Of a stretch of DNA of 64,000 bases, positions 44,501 through 53,166 are shown in pieces (the first letter of the stretch is position 1; the number at the start of each line of letters is the position of its first letter). The notes beneath the pieces are model-generated. The model had not been told where the DNA came from, made no database searches, and saw only the letters and a list, made by a program, of their open reading frames with translations. The position numbers and the translations under genes are program-made. Source of the DNA: Porodaedalea pini (taxonomy: Eukaryota > Basidiomycota > Agaricomycetes > Hymenochaetales > Hymenochaetaceae). Location: contig NBAY01000042.1 of the NCBI GenBank assembly GCA_002794775.1, positions 124,001 through 188,000 on the forward strand. The letters run 5' to 3'.

Positions 44501-45420
44501 ACAGTTCCATCATCCCAGACAACGAAGGCACCGCCAACGGTGGCCACGGTTACGTCATCATGCACGATCACCGCGAACTTGCTGTCTTTTCCTCAGTAGC
44601 GCACTCTCGCTCAAACATCTTGTTCGAGGAGCAGGAAGCGCTCATCGCAGCCTTACGACGAATATCTTCTCTTCTCACAAAATGTTCCACACCGGTGCAC
44701 ATCCATATCGTCACCGACTCGCTTAACTGCGCCAACCTTATTTTCTCCGACGACCACAATCACTCAGATTTCATCATCCTCTTTCGTCGCCTATGTGGAA
44801 TATTTCTAGTCCAACACCACCCCGCGTCACACATCACTGTCCAGTGGCTTCCCTCTCATAAGGGTGTCCTGGGCAATTCAAAAGCCGATAAATTAGCCAA
44901 AGACGCTGCTTCCAACCGTACTCGGGAGCCCATCCCGGTCTCACTACCCAACCTCAATGCGCAATTTCAACTTGATCTTCTTCGCGAGTGGAAGGCCCGC
45001 TTAGTTAATTTGCGTGGCCATCGATCAATCATTGAACCCACCTCGTTCATACTCTACCCTACCCGATCATTTCGCGCATTCCTCAAATTGCCTCATGAGA
45101 AGAGGATATCTCGCCTAATTCATGGACGCATGGTTAGCATTCTGCTAAACACGCTTGATCTGCATATTCACAACCCCGAACCCCGTTGCCCGGACCCCCT
45201 CTGCGTCAAACACGATGTCCGTCATATTTTAAACATTTGTCCTTTTTTTGCTCATATCCGTAACGGCCTTTTTCGCAAACGCATCTTACCCTTTCACTTC
45301 CCCGATTGGTTTTATCCCAATAATTTCATGTTACTCTTAAAATTTGCTTACTTTTCCTTTTGTCGTCCACCTGACGCTATGCCACTTTTTTTTGAGCTCC
45401 CACTCCCATACCACTTTTAG
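41593..45420 (+). CDS. LINE ORF2: endonuclease / reverse transcriptase / RNase H (copy 1)
   Basis: 1,275 residues, uninterrupted. AP-endonuclease motifs come first: SLNIR, CLQEIP (Glu near residue 40), IGDFNRHSALWS (about 147) and TSSDHYPISF (about 231). The RT fingers and palm follow (KRTDFSVPRAFRPITLVDSIGKL, then RGVPQGSPLSPL) and the active site FAYMDDHLL, with Asp 689 and Asp 690. RNase H has YFIFTDSS (Asp about 970), LFEEQEALIAAL, VTDSLNC and LPSHKGVLGNSKADKLAK, so all catalytic acids appear present. The C-terminus has CPDPLCVKHDVRHILNIC, a Cys/His knuckle. It nicks the target and copies element RNA in place. All catalytic motifs checked are intact, so this copy may be competent. Confidence 0.92.
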   Translation: MSLNISVLSLNIRNSSPSFDFLFRSFSSSRSAPDIVCLQEIPVIQRILPSKSDPAGSREFASRNHVPYTAFLPPISGKPRCCTYVHSRLVHRVSLFQTPNPSPNISVIAISRDLPTPLFLWNVYNSPSQREFESNLPLLNSISNIFIGDFNRHSALWSLPTQSLNLTQSHALTDWISDAGLMVCNPPDQPTYYNRSTNLRSVIDLVLSSDDFSTQISESIVISDPSFPTSSDHYPISFSFNLNFLDTPSQPPLRSIRSNDLPRFVSEFCNSKLFSFDLSNVDSPKSLDDLLFSFQESFSSFAKVFLHKRKPRTYFGPNAWWSEACSKLYRDYCHNPSAASKHLLDIELSRAKTTFFGARLQSSDQHTIWHRQFTGVARRRAPIGALRMPNGSFSITENDKATLFRNTFFPPLSTQPEPVHLPALSDSPKVSTNDVLNALRRVDKDTSPGNNHISYQHLALLVEFQGQFFADLFSKCLEFGHFPFPFKTSLVTFIPKPKRTDFSVPRAFRPITLVDSIGKLFKRVLFNFLQPFFEKNNLLPDSQHGCRKHRSSLTACYDLLSFILSDPFIVAGEWVPDTAHLRHRHLITSILTVDIQGFFDNISHSLLLNKLIRSNVHPNFIHVLAAWLSDRPISLYFNNFFSTPFIKPNRGVPQGSPLSPLISIFASSDVIFSYYNRFGSHHPLFAYMDDHLLSARSLSLQTNLTRLRNQFSFLSAQFQAIGLSIDPNAIKLLHILPHPKIARFLFQSFLNNPSQPSSPSLSLPGDLIISPSQHLTWLGVIFSFDLSPKLHFQARANKALSTLHQRSFLFNSSNGVFFQYARLLYFGLIRSVAIYGAVLFPGSTFISSLLQPIQNRFLHSITHQSILPAVAESVFSIPPLYLFVRVLAQRFVLSYFAHSKHLPNKNSYLYDVLLPDIPIPKTPSYPAFVPVHSRLISTPIPPPDQRQKAIRSFNSFYLRPPPYQYFIFTDSSIIPDNEGTANGGHGYVIMHDHRELAVFSSVAHSRSNILFEEQEALIAALRRISSLLTKCSTPVHIHIVTDSLNCANLIFSDDHNHSDFIILFRRLCGIFLVQHHPASHITVQWLPSHKGVLGNSKADKLAKDAASNRTREPIPVSLPNLNAQFQLDLLREWKARLVNLRGHRSIIEPTSFILYPTRSFRAFLKLPHEKRISRLIHGRMVSILLNTLDLHIHNPEPRCPDPLCVKHDVRHILNICPFFAHIRNGLFRKRILPFHFPDWFYPNNFMLLLKFAYFSFCRPPDAMPLFFELPLPYHF

Positions 45421-45571
45421 CATTCCCCTACAATACGTTGTTCCCTTTCCCCCAACCTAGCCTACAAGTCCCCGAGCGCCTCGTCCGTTTCTTGTCTGGT
45501 TTTCGTAGTTAGCATTCGTTTTCCATGCGGTTGGATATCTGTTGATAAGTAGATAGCAGATGCATTATAAA

Positions 45572-45582
45572 GTCACAAGCAC
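45572..45582. repeat. 11-bp target duplication, right copy (LINE copy 1)
   Basis: GTCACAAGCAC directly after the element end TTATAAA; exact copy of 39265-39275. Confidence 0.88.
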
Positions 45583-45932
45583 GTGCAAGTATAATTCACC
45601 AGAATTGCCAATATTAATGCTATACGTATGCGTCTCTTCAATATACAGTCACGGTATACCCCTTTCTAAGTCGAGCCAACATACTCATATAATTCAAGTT
45701 TATGCACTTGTGGAGACTCCTGAGTTCTCCTGAATGACCTTGAGATATCGGGAGCCTGCGCTGGCATTTTCCAGTCCAAGTCGCATAAGGTCGAGGCTGG
45801 CAAGCTTAAGGTCCGTGTCTGCTAGTCAGCCTCTTCATGATAAAAATGAGGATGCGTCAGGAGCGACTCCCAGCTCTTCTAAATTCTACCATCACGATCT
45901 CTTGATTTACTCGTTTCACTCTTTACACAGCA
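45583..45932. other. Upstream region of unknown gene; displaced ETR1 promoter
   Basis: 350 bases between the LINE target duplication and the start of the next gene. Before the LINE inserted this DNA was directly upstream of ETR1 and so should hold the original ETR1 promoter as well as that of the unknown gene. An in-frame Met upstream (45734, other frame) does not look coding. Confidence 0.45.
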
Positions 45933-47483
45933 ATGTTTTCTCTCAGACGTATAAAGTCGGAGACCTCGCTCGCGCCTGTTGATCGTATAGGTCATGTCAA
46001 TCTCACAACACACGAGCTATCCGCTCTTTTTTCTCGCATGGCCTGCTCTGAAGCCCAGCTCAGAGAGGTTACCTCGTCTTCGCCCTCTAAGTTGAACGCC
46101 TCACCCTCAGCTCTGTCTACCGTCTGCTTGCCTTCATCTCGGGTCCTTCTCCGTCAGCCACAGCTCTTATCATCTCCTTTTCCTTGCGAAAGTAACTTTG
46201 CCCAGACCGAGCTTGTCAGAATGTTGTTCTCTCTGCCTCTCATGGAAACCATCCTTAACATTGCCAAAAGATACACTGCATTGGGCATTGTGGATGGTCT
46301 AGAAGATGAACTTCTCTTCGCCCTTAACGAAGCTATCAGCGACCCGTCCAGTCCCTGGTCCAAGCTCATGCCGAAGCCACCTCCAGTTGTCGGCCCTCGT
46401 ACGCCTGAGCAATACCTTTGTGCGCTAGATATGGCAATTACCGCTCGGAAGGAAACGAAGCGCGGGAAAAAGATAACCAAGTATTGGAAACATTTGGCTC
46501 TTCAGGCCAGCTTACCGGACGAAGACATTCTTCTGACCCCTAGTCCCTCCGATATTTCCGATACCGGTTTATCTGAATTGCTTTCATCTCCTCGCAAGGA
46601 CCGGGTGAAGGAGTTGATGGCGAAACGCAGGACTATCGCCCCAGAATCCGCTGGAAACAGACTCAACTCCGACATGATTGCAGGAGAAAAAGATGATATC
46701 ACTCGATCGCGGCTCATAGACTCTGACCAGAGCGACTCAAGTGACCCCTTTTGCTCCGATTCAGCCTGTGGCGCGTTCAGCATACTGAGCGTATCTCAGG
46801 AGTCTGCCACCGCAAGTGTTGACGCGTTAGACCGGACGTTTATTGAATCCAAGGGGAGAGCCCCATCAACTCTCGCAAAAACATCAATACCTTTGCTAAT
46901 AAGGCGTAAAGCTCTTCCCTTCTCCGCGACATCTCCCCCAGAAGATATCAAGATTCTCTCACGTCCTAGGAAACTGCTGAAGTCACAAAATTGTTATACA
47001 CAACCCGAGTCCACTCAGGCAACGAGCCGCAGGATGTCGAATATTGCTTTGACATCCGTGCAGACCAAGCGTCGCATGTATGAATCACTTGCTTCGTCTC
47101 CATCGCCATCTCTTGCGTTTCGCATTCCTTCATCCTTCGCTTCGACCCAAACTCCGATTGCCAATCCCCGCCCTGTCCCTGTACATAGGACAAATGGGAC
47201 CCACCCGCGGAAGGTGTTGCTAAAATCAACACATTCTTCTGCAGCTTCAGTATCGCCGAGCACCATTATTACAAAACCTGCTATGAATACCCAACGTATC
47301 GCTTCACTGGCCAGCACTCGACGTGGTACATCTGGATTTAGGCCCTTGACCCTCCTCTCGCAGGCACGTCATAAATCGATGAACTCACATTTCGGCGGAA
47401 AGCTTCCCACTAGCGTGCCACTATCGGAACAAGCTGGAGCTGAAGTCACGTACCCGTATGTCATCAATGGAGCCAGCAGATAG
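45933..47483 (+). CDS. Hypothetical Ser-rich protein, intronless
   Basis: 516 codons in one frame, MFSLRRIKSETSLAPVDRIGHVNL to VINGASR. I do not recognise a family. An N-terminal half with helical character (ETILNIAKRYTALGIVDGLEDELLFALNEAI and PRTPEQYLCALDMAITARKETKRGKKITKYWKHLALQ) could be a small folded domain. The rest is Ser/Thr/Pro-rich and likely disordered, with many SP and basic sites (LLSSPRKDRVKELMAKRR) suitable for phosphorylation. No signal peptide or membrane segment. It is convergent with the MFS gene, the stops lying 160 bases apart. Codon use is balanced and synonymous-rich, as in real genes. Confidence 0.65.
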   Translation: MFSLRRIKSETSLAPVDRIGHVNLTTHELSALFSRMACSEAQLREVTSSSPSKLNASPSALSTVCLPSSRVLLRQPQLLSSPFPCESNFAQTELVRMLFSLPLMETILNIAKRYTALGIVDGLEDELLFALNEAISDPSSPWSKLMPKPPPVVGPRTPEQYLCALDMAITARKETKRGKKITKYWKHLALQASLPDEDILLTPSPSDISDTGLSELLSSPRKDRVKELMAKRRTIAPESAGNRLNSDMIAGEKDDITRSRLIDSDQSDSSDPFCSDSACGAFSILSVSQESATASVDALDRTFIESKGRAPSTLAKTSIPLLIRRKALPFSATSPPEDIKILSRPRKLLKSQNCYTQPESTQATSRRMSNIALTSVQTKRRMYESLASSPSPSLAFRIPSSFASTQTPIANPRPVPVHRTNGTHPRKVLLKSTHSSAASVSPSTIITKPAMNTQRIASLASTRRGTSGFRPLTLLSQARHKSMNSHFGGKLPTSVPLSEQAGAEVTYPYVINGASR

Positions 47484-47642
47484 ATGGTTCACACGAGTAC
47501 GACTGGTCAATTCCATTCGCTGTCATAGAATGCAGTCTCAGTCTTGTCCCAGTACATACGTACCTTTCTGGAGTGAACACATGCGCACATACGATTATAA
47601 GTAGAGTCAAAGCGAATGAGGTGCATGAAGGCCCAAGTCTGT

Positions 47643-50229
47643 CTACAGCGTGTACCGATAGCCACTCCACCCGTCACCCTTGTCTCGTTTTGCGTCATCC
47701 ACGCTCTCGTAACGACCGTTCTTCTTGTTCACCCCGGCATCCGTGTCATTCATACCTACAATTACTTCGTTCCGTTCGCCGCGCAGGCGCTTCGCATTTT
47801 CTCTGCGGAGAAGGAAGAACAGGGCGATGGCAGCGAAGAAGCCGATCCCGATGTACATAAGGACAATACCGTGTCCCAGGGTGTACCAAGGCTTGTCGCG
47901 AGCACGGTACTAGACAGATAAGATTTGGAAATGAATAGCTCCTTGACTTGATTCCGAGAAGTGACGACAAAAGAACGTACCACGTTTGAGCTGACAGCTC
48001 CATTGATGTTTCCGCTAGTGAGAACGATGTCATGAGAGGCTGCATACTCATGAAGATAAGTATACTTGCAAGCTTATAACCATTGCTAAAGTGACGCTCC
48101 GTTTGTAGGATCCCTCCACATTATTTGATACCCAAGCACTAAGAAAAATGAGTAAAGCAGGGGTTGTCATGGAACGAGGGATTTACATGATATTCGCTAA
48201 AGTCGGATTCTTTCGTTAGTAAAATCACTTTCATAACAACTCGATGACTCGCGAATAAGTGGATAGATTCCGCTTCGGGCGTCAAAGAGGAAATGAAGCA
48301 AAGGCATTAGCAACTACAAGCATCCAAGTCGATGAAGAGCGTACCATGCGGCAAGGTAGACAGCGAAATATGATAGGGCAGCAGACCTCGAAAAGATCAG
48401 GATGATGTAACCTGCCGCAGCTGAACACATTCGAGCAACAATTGGACGTCAACGTGATAAACCCAGGCGAAAGACCACGTACCGACTATAAAGAAACACC
48501 TAAGGACATGCAGTGATTCAGTTAGCCCTCAACAGGCATAAGTTAAGAGTGCAAGGAACATACAGTGTAAAATATCCACGCTTCCCAATCCTGTCAGCCA
48601 TGAATCCGACACCGCACGTGAATAAACACGCGAGCACATAAACGGGAACTGTTAGAAGATTAGCAGGCGTCGCAGTGAAACCTAGCCATGCGATGATTAG
48701 ATCCAGCCATTAGGCTTTGAAACTTGTCCAATATGTCCAAACTCACCAAGTTGATTTATAATGCTGAGTAGAAACAACGAGAACTTGAACAGCTGTGGTC
48801 AATACAATGATGCGTACATTTGAAGATGTATACTTACTGCGTAAAGTGGACCATCAGCGCCCATGTACACCAGCACTGTATATCTGATAAGCTGTAGACC
48901 ACGAGCGCATAAGCAACAGCATGAATTAACGTACTCCCAACCCATGTCTTCCAATCCAGGATGCTCTGCCAGATATATTTCCATCTGAGCTCTTCGCCAG
49001 CCGCAGAGAACTGGTCGTCGGCCTGAAGGCGACGGATGATGAACACGCGCTCTGGCTCGGAGAGGAAGCGAGCAGTGTCTGGGAAGTCTTGGATGAGGAA
49101 GAAGGATGCGATGCCCGCGAGGACGGTGACGAGGCCTTCCAGTATGAAGATCCACGCCCTTTATATCTCAATAAGCACGCAACCATGGTTGGTGAGATGC
49201 ATCATAAAGTTGGCACGCACCAGGCTGGCTTTCCTCCGATGCCGTCCATGTTAGAGATTGCGGCCTGTATGAGAAGATATTGGGCTTCGTGGTTTCAATT
49301 CCGAAGAAACAAACAAGCACACACAGCTAGCAAGCCACCAAATGCACCTGACGCGGTAGCAGCTGAGAAGAAAACAGCAGCGCGGATACCGAACTCGGAG
49401 CGTTTGTACCAGCTAGATGTCGTTAACGATCAATAAAATAACCAATCACTCCAGCCCTGAATTGGGATACTGAAGTATCAAAACGTACCATGACAGATAG
49501 TAGTTCACTCCGGGAAAGAGACCAGCTTCAAACATGCCCAGCATCCAACGCATAGCTGTCGTGTGCTCATGAGTCCTAGTAGGATATAGTGCAGAGTCGG
49601 ATAAGATAGGATATACCAAGCAAACCGCCATAATCATGGACAAGACCTTGTACAGTCTGAAGGAGCTCCAGTCAATCTATAGAAGATATAGCCGGGCATA
49701 AAGTAACGGACCATCATGATACCCCAGAGCAGCATCAGCGACGAAAGCCAGATCGAAGGACGAAGACGTTTGAGAAAAATATTGGAAGGAACCTAGGAAC
49801 AGAGTAAAAGTAAGACAATAGTACCACTCATCACTTGATTATCTGGCACTCACTTCAAAGACTGCGTACGAGATGAAGAAGATAGAAAGACATAGCAGGT
49901 ACTGCGTGTCCGTTATACCGACATCCTCTTCCATATTATACAACTTTTGAGAGCTTTTCAGTGAGCCGTGCTATGTTGCACCACAAACAGCGTACCTTCG
50001 CATTGCCGATACTCGATCTGTCCAGGAAGCTCAGTAAATACAAGAACGATAGCCATGGATTCAAAGCCCAGTCCAATCTGCGCATGAGTTTCTTCTCGTC
50101 GATATCATGGGTGTCGACATCGGCTTGATACTTGGGTACGACAAGCTCCTCCGAGTCAACGGTTTCGATATGCCGCTTGTCGTCCGAAGCACGTCCCGAT
50201 GGACTCTTCTCGTTTTCTTCGGTCGACAT
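47643..50229 (-). CDS. MFS transporter, anion:cation symporter (Dal5/Tna1-like) family
   Basis: A 12-helix permease of the fungal allantoate/nicotinate/vitamin type, spread over many exons. The cytosolic N-terminus MSTEENEKSPSGRASDDKRH leads to the family signature DEKKLMRRLDWALNPWLSFLYLLSFLDRSSIGNAK (helix 1, with the conserved D-R-x-x-I/N-x-N-A). Further pieces are LLQTVQGLVHDYGGLL, RWMLGMFEAGLFPGVNYYLSW, FLIQDFPDTARFLSEPERVFIIRRLQADDQF and DWKTWVGSTLIHAVAYALVVYSLS. The last helix is GIGFFAAIALFFLLRRENAKR, followed by a hydrophilic tail to 47643. Exons checked join in frame. The substrate cannot be told from sequence; this family carries small organic anions and vitamins. The start at 50229 is preferred over an upstream Met at 50262. 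Confidence 0.85.
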
Positions 50230-50835
50230 CGTGTGGTTGTAGAGGACAGCACGGCCGCTCAAGTTCTCGAGATGCTGGGAACGAGTTCAAGGTCAAGGGC
50301 GGAACGAGCGGCCTTTAGATTGGGCCATCGTTTGATGCAATTGTAATGTGCCAACCTAGATTTAGAACGGAGCGGGGTCACGAGAAGGGCTCGGACCTTC
50401 TTCGATGTTGAAAACACTGATCCTGCCAGTGATTATCTGTGGCTGACACTGGCTGTATGCGCCAGGTCAATAAATTAATTCAAGTCGCACGCAGACACGG
50501 ATTATGCAGTCTTTCTCACCTGTGAAATTGAAAAGTGACATGGACTGTATTCAATTCTCCCCGCGCCGTTGATCAGGTCATATACATGCATATATATGAA
50601 GGGGAAACTGAAAAGGGCGGTGATTGCACCGTGGAAGTATTCAAGTTACAATGCACATGAGGCAGCATCGCTTTGTACAGTAGTGAGCTCTTGTAGGCGA
50701 CCAGCGTCAGCCAGTCCTGGCTCTGTAGGACATATGTACAAAGCAGACCGAATAGGATGCAAGTAAGCTTAAGGCTTGAGGAGGAGGATCTAGGAAACGC
50801 GTCTGCCACTGCCACAGTGCCAGTGCCAGTGCTGC
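50230..50835. other. Upstream region of MFS gene; displaced VPS9 promoter
   Basis: 606 bases before LINE copy 2. They must hold the MFS promoter and, since the LINE separates this DNA from the VPS9 gene, probably the original VPS9 upstream sequence. A short imperfect repeat (cagtgccagtgcc) lies at about 50813-50832. No gene seen. Confidence 0.45.
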
Positions 50836-50846
50836 GAAGCAAGCAC
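50836..50846. repeat. 11-bp target duplication, left copy (LINE copy 2)
   Basis: GAAGCAAGCAC, repeated exactly at 57148-57158; the flanking bases differ, so it is exactly 11 bp. Confidence 0.88.
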
Positions 50847-50920
50847 TTTTGTCTTCTTACCATCATCATCTTGACCGTGGGAAAAAGTGTTTTATCGTCT
50901 ATCTCTCTTTCTACCTCGCA

Positions 50921-53164
50921 ATGGACAGCAAAATGTTGACCAGGGCGAAAGCATCTCTTCATAAAACCAAGTCTACTCGCTCCCTTGCCAATCCCAAGGA
51001 CCCCACCAAGTGTGAGGAGTGTAAATCGGATCTCCCCTATCATAGCCGCAGCTGTGTTAGTGGCGCAGCCAAACTATGCCTCGTATGTGGTTGCGATAAG
51101 ACCTACAACCACAGCGATGCAGTATGCGAACAAGTCTTGAAGAATCGTGCCAAATGGTCCCCCGACGTCGAAGCGGACGCTCACGCTGCCGCCCTCCACA
51201 AACAAGGAGATCTCCCGCCGACTCCCATCGTCGAATCTCAGAACTCTCTTAAACGCTCCAATTCAGAGGAGGAACACATAGCCATCGCAGCCCCTGCGCG
51301 CATTGATAACGACGCCATGGACACCGACGACCTCTACATACCCGACGAACATATCAGCCAAGCCCCCCAGGTTGACATCGATAACAACACCGATAATGAG
51401 GAGGTTGAATACGAAGACCCGCAGATTGCCGAACGAGTCTCCGAGTCTTTCATGAAGCTTACTAATGAAACCATTCAGCACATGACTACTTTTCTTACCC
51501 AGCCTATGTGGACATCTCCCACGCCCTGGTCAGATGATCCTATCCGTGCAGGAAAAGCACTCGCAGACATTGGATCCAATCTCATACAATGGATCAGTAA
51601 AGCTCATTTGCTTGATGACGAAACCATCAAGGAGAACAAAGCGAATGATGGACTTCAGGCTTTCCATTCATCCTACCGCATTCACAATCTGTCTTTCAAG
51701 CACGTATTTGACGACGTAGAATCCCTGGCTCAGTCCATCCGTGATCAGGAAATCGCGGACAATATGCATTCCATGTCTCGCTCTATCCAAACTCTTTCTT
51801 CTCTTGTGACCCGACTTGCTGATAAAACTGATAATATTGAAAAACAGCTTTCTTGTTCTGCACCTTCAGTGAATATATCTTCTCACCCTACTAACCAAGT
51901 ACCCGGCAAAATCCTTTCAGATCCTATTGGAGTTCGTTTTGTCCATAACAACCGTTTCCCACCCACACCGCCAATCATGAAGCAACGTGTCCAAACTCCT
52001 AAGAATGGCAAAACTGAATATGCTGCAGCAGTCACCAAAACCCGCATCCCTGGGTCAGGATTTCGGATGGACTCCGAAGGCACGATTTACGCCCCAGATG
52101 GATACGCACACTCGGTGCATAACGCCCCAAGATCCGGCAACAAACCCACTTCTATTTACTACCCGAAAGTCGAAAATGTCGGCACAGACAAGGATGGCTT
52201 CACTACTGTCTCGTACGCTAAAGCAGCACAGAAAAAGCCCAAAGCCACTCCCACCAAAGTTACCCGTCCTTCCGAAGAGCACCCCGACGGGGAAGTCTCT
52301 ATGGTGCCCATTAATCGATCCATCGGCTCAGTCAACGTACGTGCGTCCAATGTCAAATGCGTATACTTTTCATTGCCAGGGGACTTGGCAGTTAGGCCAT
52401 CCACCCTCTCAGTTAAGAACTCCATGCAAGCAGGCCTTAAAGGCAACCCACTCTTCAAACATCTCGTCGTACTCAATGTAGAGTATATGACCAACAGCAA
52501 TTTACTAATTGCTCTTACCAACATTCGTTCAGACTTTGATTCTAACTATAACAGTCTTGCTTCACAGCTCAGCCGCATCCTTAATATCAATGGAGTGGCA
52601 CCCTTCATTCCTTCGCCCCTATTCAAAATGGTTATTCTGGGCATCCCAGTCTACGATAGGGACACCAAACTTATCTATAGCGAAGCTGACCTTTTCAACG
52701 AAATTTCCAGCCTACCGCAATTCGAGGGCCGCGAATTCATGTTCCCTCCCAGGTTCATGTCTTCAGTGGAAAAGCTGAATGAATGGGAATTCTGCAACAT
52801 ATTGGTTATCATGAAGGATGCTAATCGCCTTTCTTTTGATCATTTCTTTTTACACGGCAACAGGTCCATTCCGATCTTTGGAGTTATTCGACACCTTGAG
52901 GAGATGAAGGCTCGCCCTACCATCAACCAATGCGACAATTGTCACCGTCTCAGACACCCTGCTTCCAAATGCCGGTCCGCTGCTAGATGCACTATTTGTT
53001 CTGAACCCCATCGTACCACCGTCCATGTCGCCAAATGTGCGCCATGCACAGCATCCAATAACCTTCACTGCAAACATTTCGCTCTCTGCATTAATTGCCA
53101 AGGAAACCACAGTGCACGCTCTACAGAGTGTCCCGCCCACCGCAATTATCACTCCCCTTACTGA
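50921..53164 (+). CDS. LINE ORF1 protein (copy 2)
   Basis: 747 residues from MDSKMLTRAKAS, collinear with copy 1. The N-terminal Cys/His cluster (CEECKSDLPYHSRSC, CLVCGCDKTYNHSDAVC) is present. Of the C-terminal knuckles, CDNCHRLRHPASKC has Arg where copy 1 has Gly, and CINCQGNHSARSTEC is intact. The frame is open throughout, although ORF2 is dead, so the protein could still act in trans or simply be younger damage-free by chance. The TGA stop is two bases from the ORF2 ATG. Confidence 0.85.
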   Translation: MDSKMLTRAKASLHKTKSTRSLANPKDPTKCEECKSDLPYHSRSCVSGAAKLCLVCGCDKTYNHSDAVCEQVLKNRAKWSPDVEADAHAAALHKQGDLPPTPIVESQNSLKRSNSEEEHIAIAAPARIDNDAMDTDDLYIPDEHISQAPQVDIDNNTDNEEVEYEDPQIAERVSESFMKLTNETIQHMTTFLTQPMWTSPTPWSDDPIRAGKALADIGSNLIQWISKAHLLDDETIKENKANDGLQAFHSSYRIHNLSFKHVFDDVESLAQSIRDQEIADNMHSMSRSIQTLSSLVTRLADKTDNIEKQLSCSAPSVNISSHPTNQVPGKILSDPIGVRFVHNNRFPPTPPIMKQRVQTPKNGKTEYAAAVTKTRIPGSGFRMDSEGTIYAPDGYAHSVHNAPRSGNKPTSIYYPKVENVGTDKDGFTTVSYAKAAQKKPKATPTKVTRPSEEHPDGEVSMVPINRSIGSVNVRASNVKCVYFSLPGDLAVRPSTLSVKNSMQAGLKGNPLFKHLVVLNVEYMTNSNLLIALTNIRSDFDSNYNSLASQLSRILNINGVAPFIPSPLFKMVILGIPVYDRDTKLIYSEADLFNEISSLPQFEGREFMFPPRFMSSVEKLNEWEFCNILVIMKDANRLSFDHFFLHGNRSIPIFGVIRHLEEMKARPTINQCDNCHRLRHPASKCRSAARCTICSEPHRTTVHVAKCAPCTASNNLHCKHFALCINCQGNHSARSTECPAHRNYHSPY

Positions 53165-53166
53165 TC

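Larger units (their letters stand above)
39276..45571 (+). mobile_element. Full-length non-LTR retrotransposon (LINE, Tad1-like), copy 1
   Basis: A 6,296-bp element with two ORFs: ORF1 (zinc-finger nucleic-acid-binding protein) and ORF2 (AP-type endonuclease, reverse transcriptase, RNase H, terminal zinc knuckle). It has no LTRs. The 5' leader is only 71 bases and the 3' end is TTATAAA without a poly(A) run. The RT-RNase H order and two-ORF layout fit the fungal Tad1-like clade, though clade assignment needs a tree. About 80% similar to copy 2 at 50847-57147, in the same orientation. Both ORFs are open, so it may be active. Confidence 0.9.
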
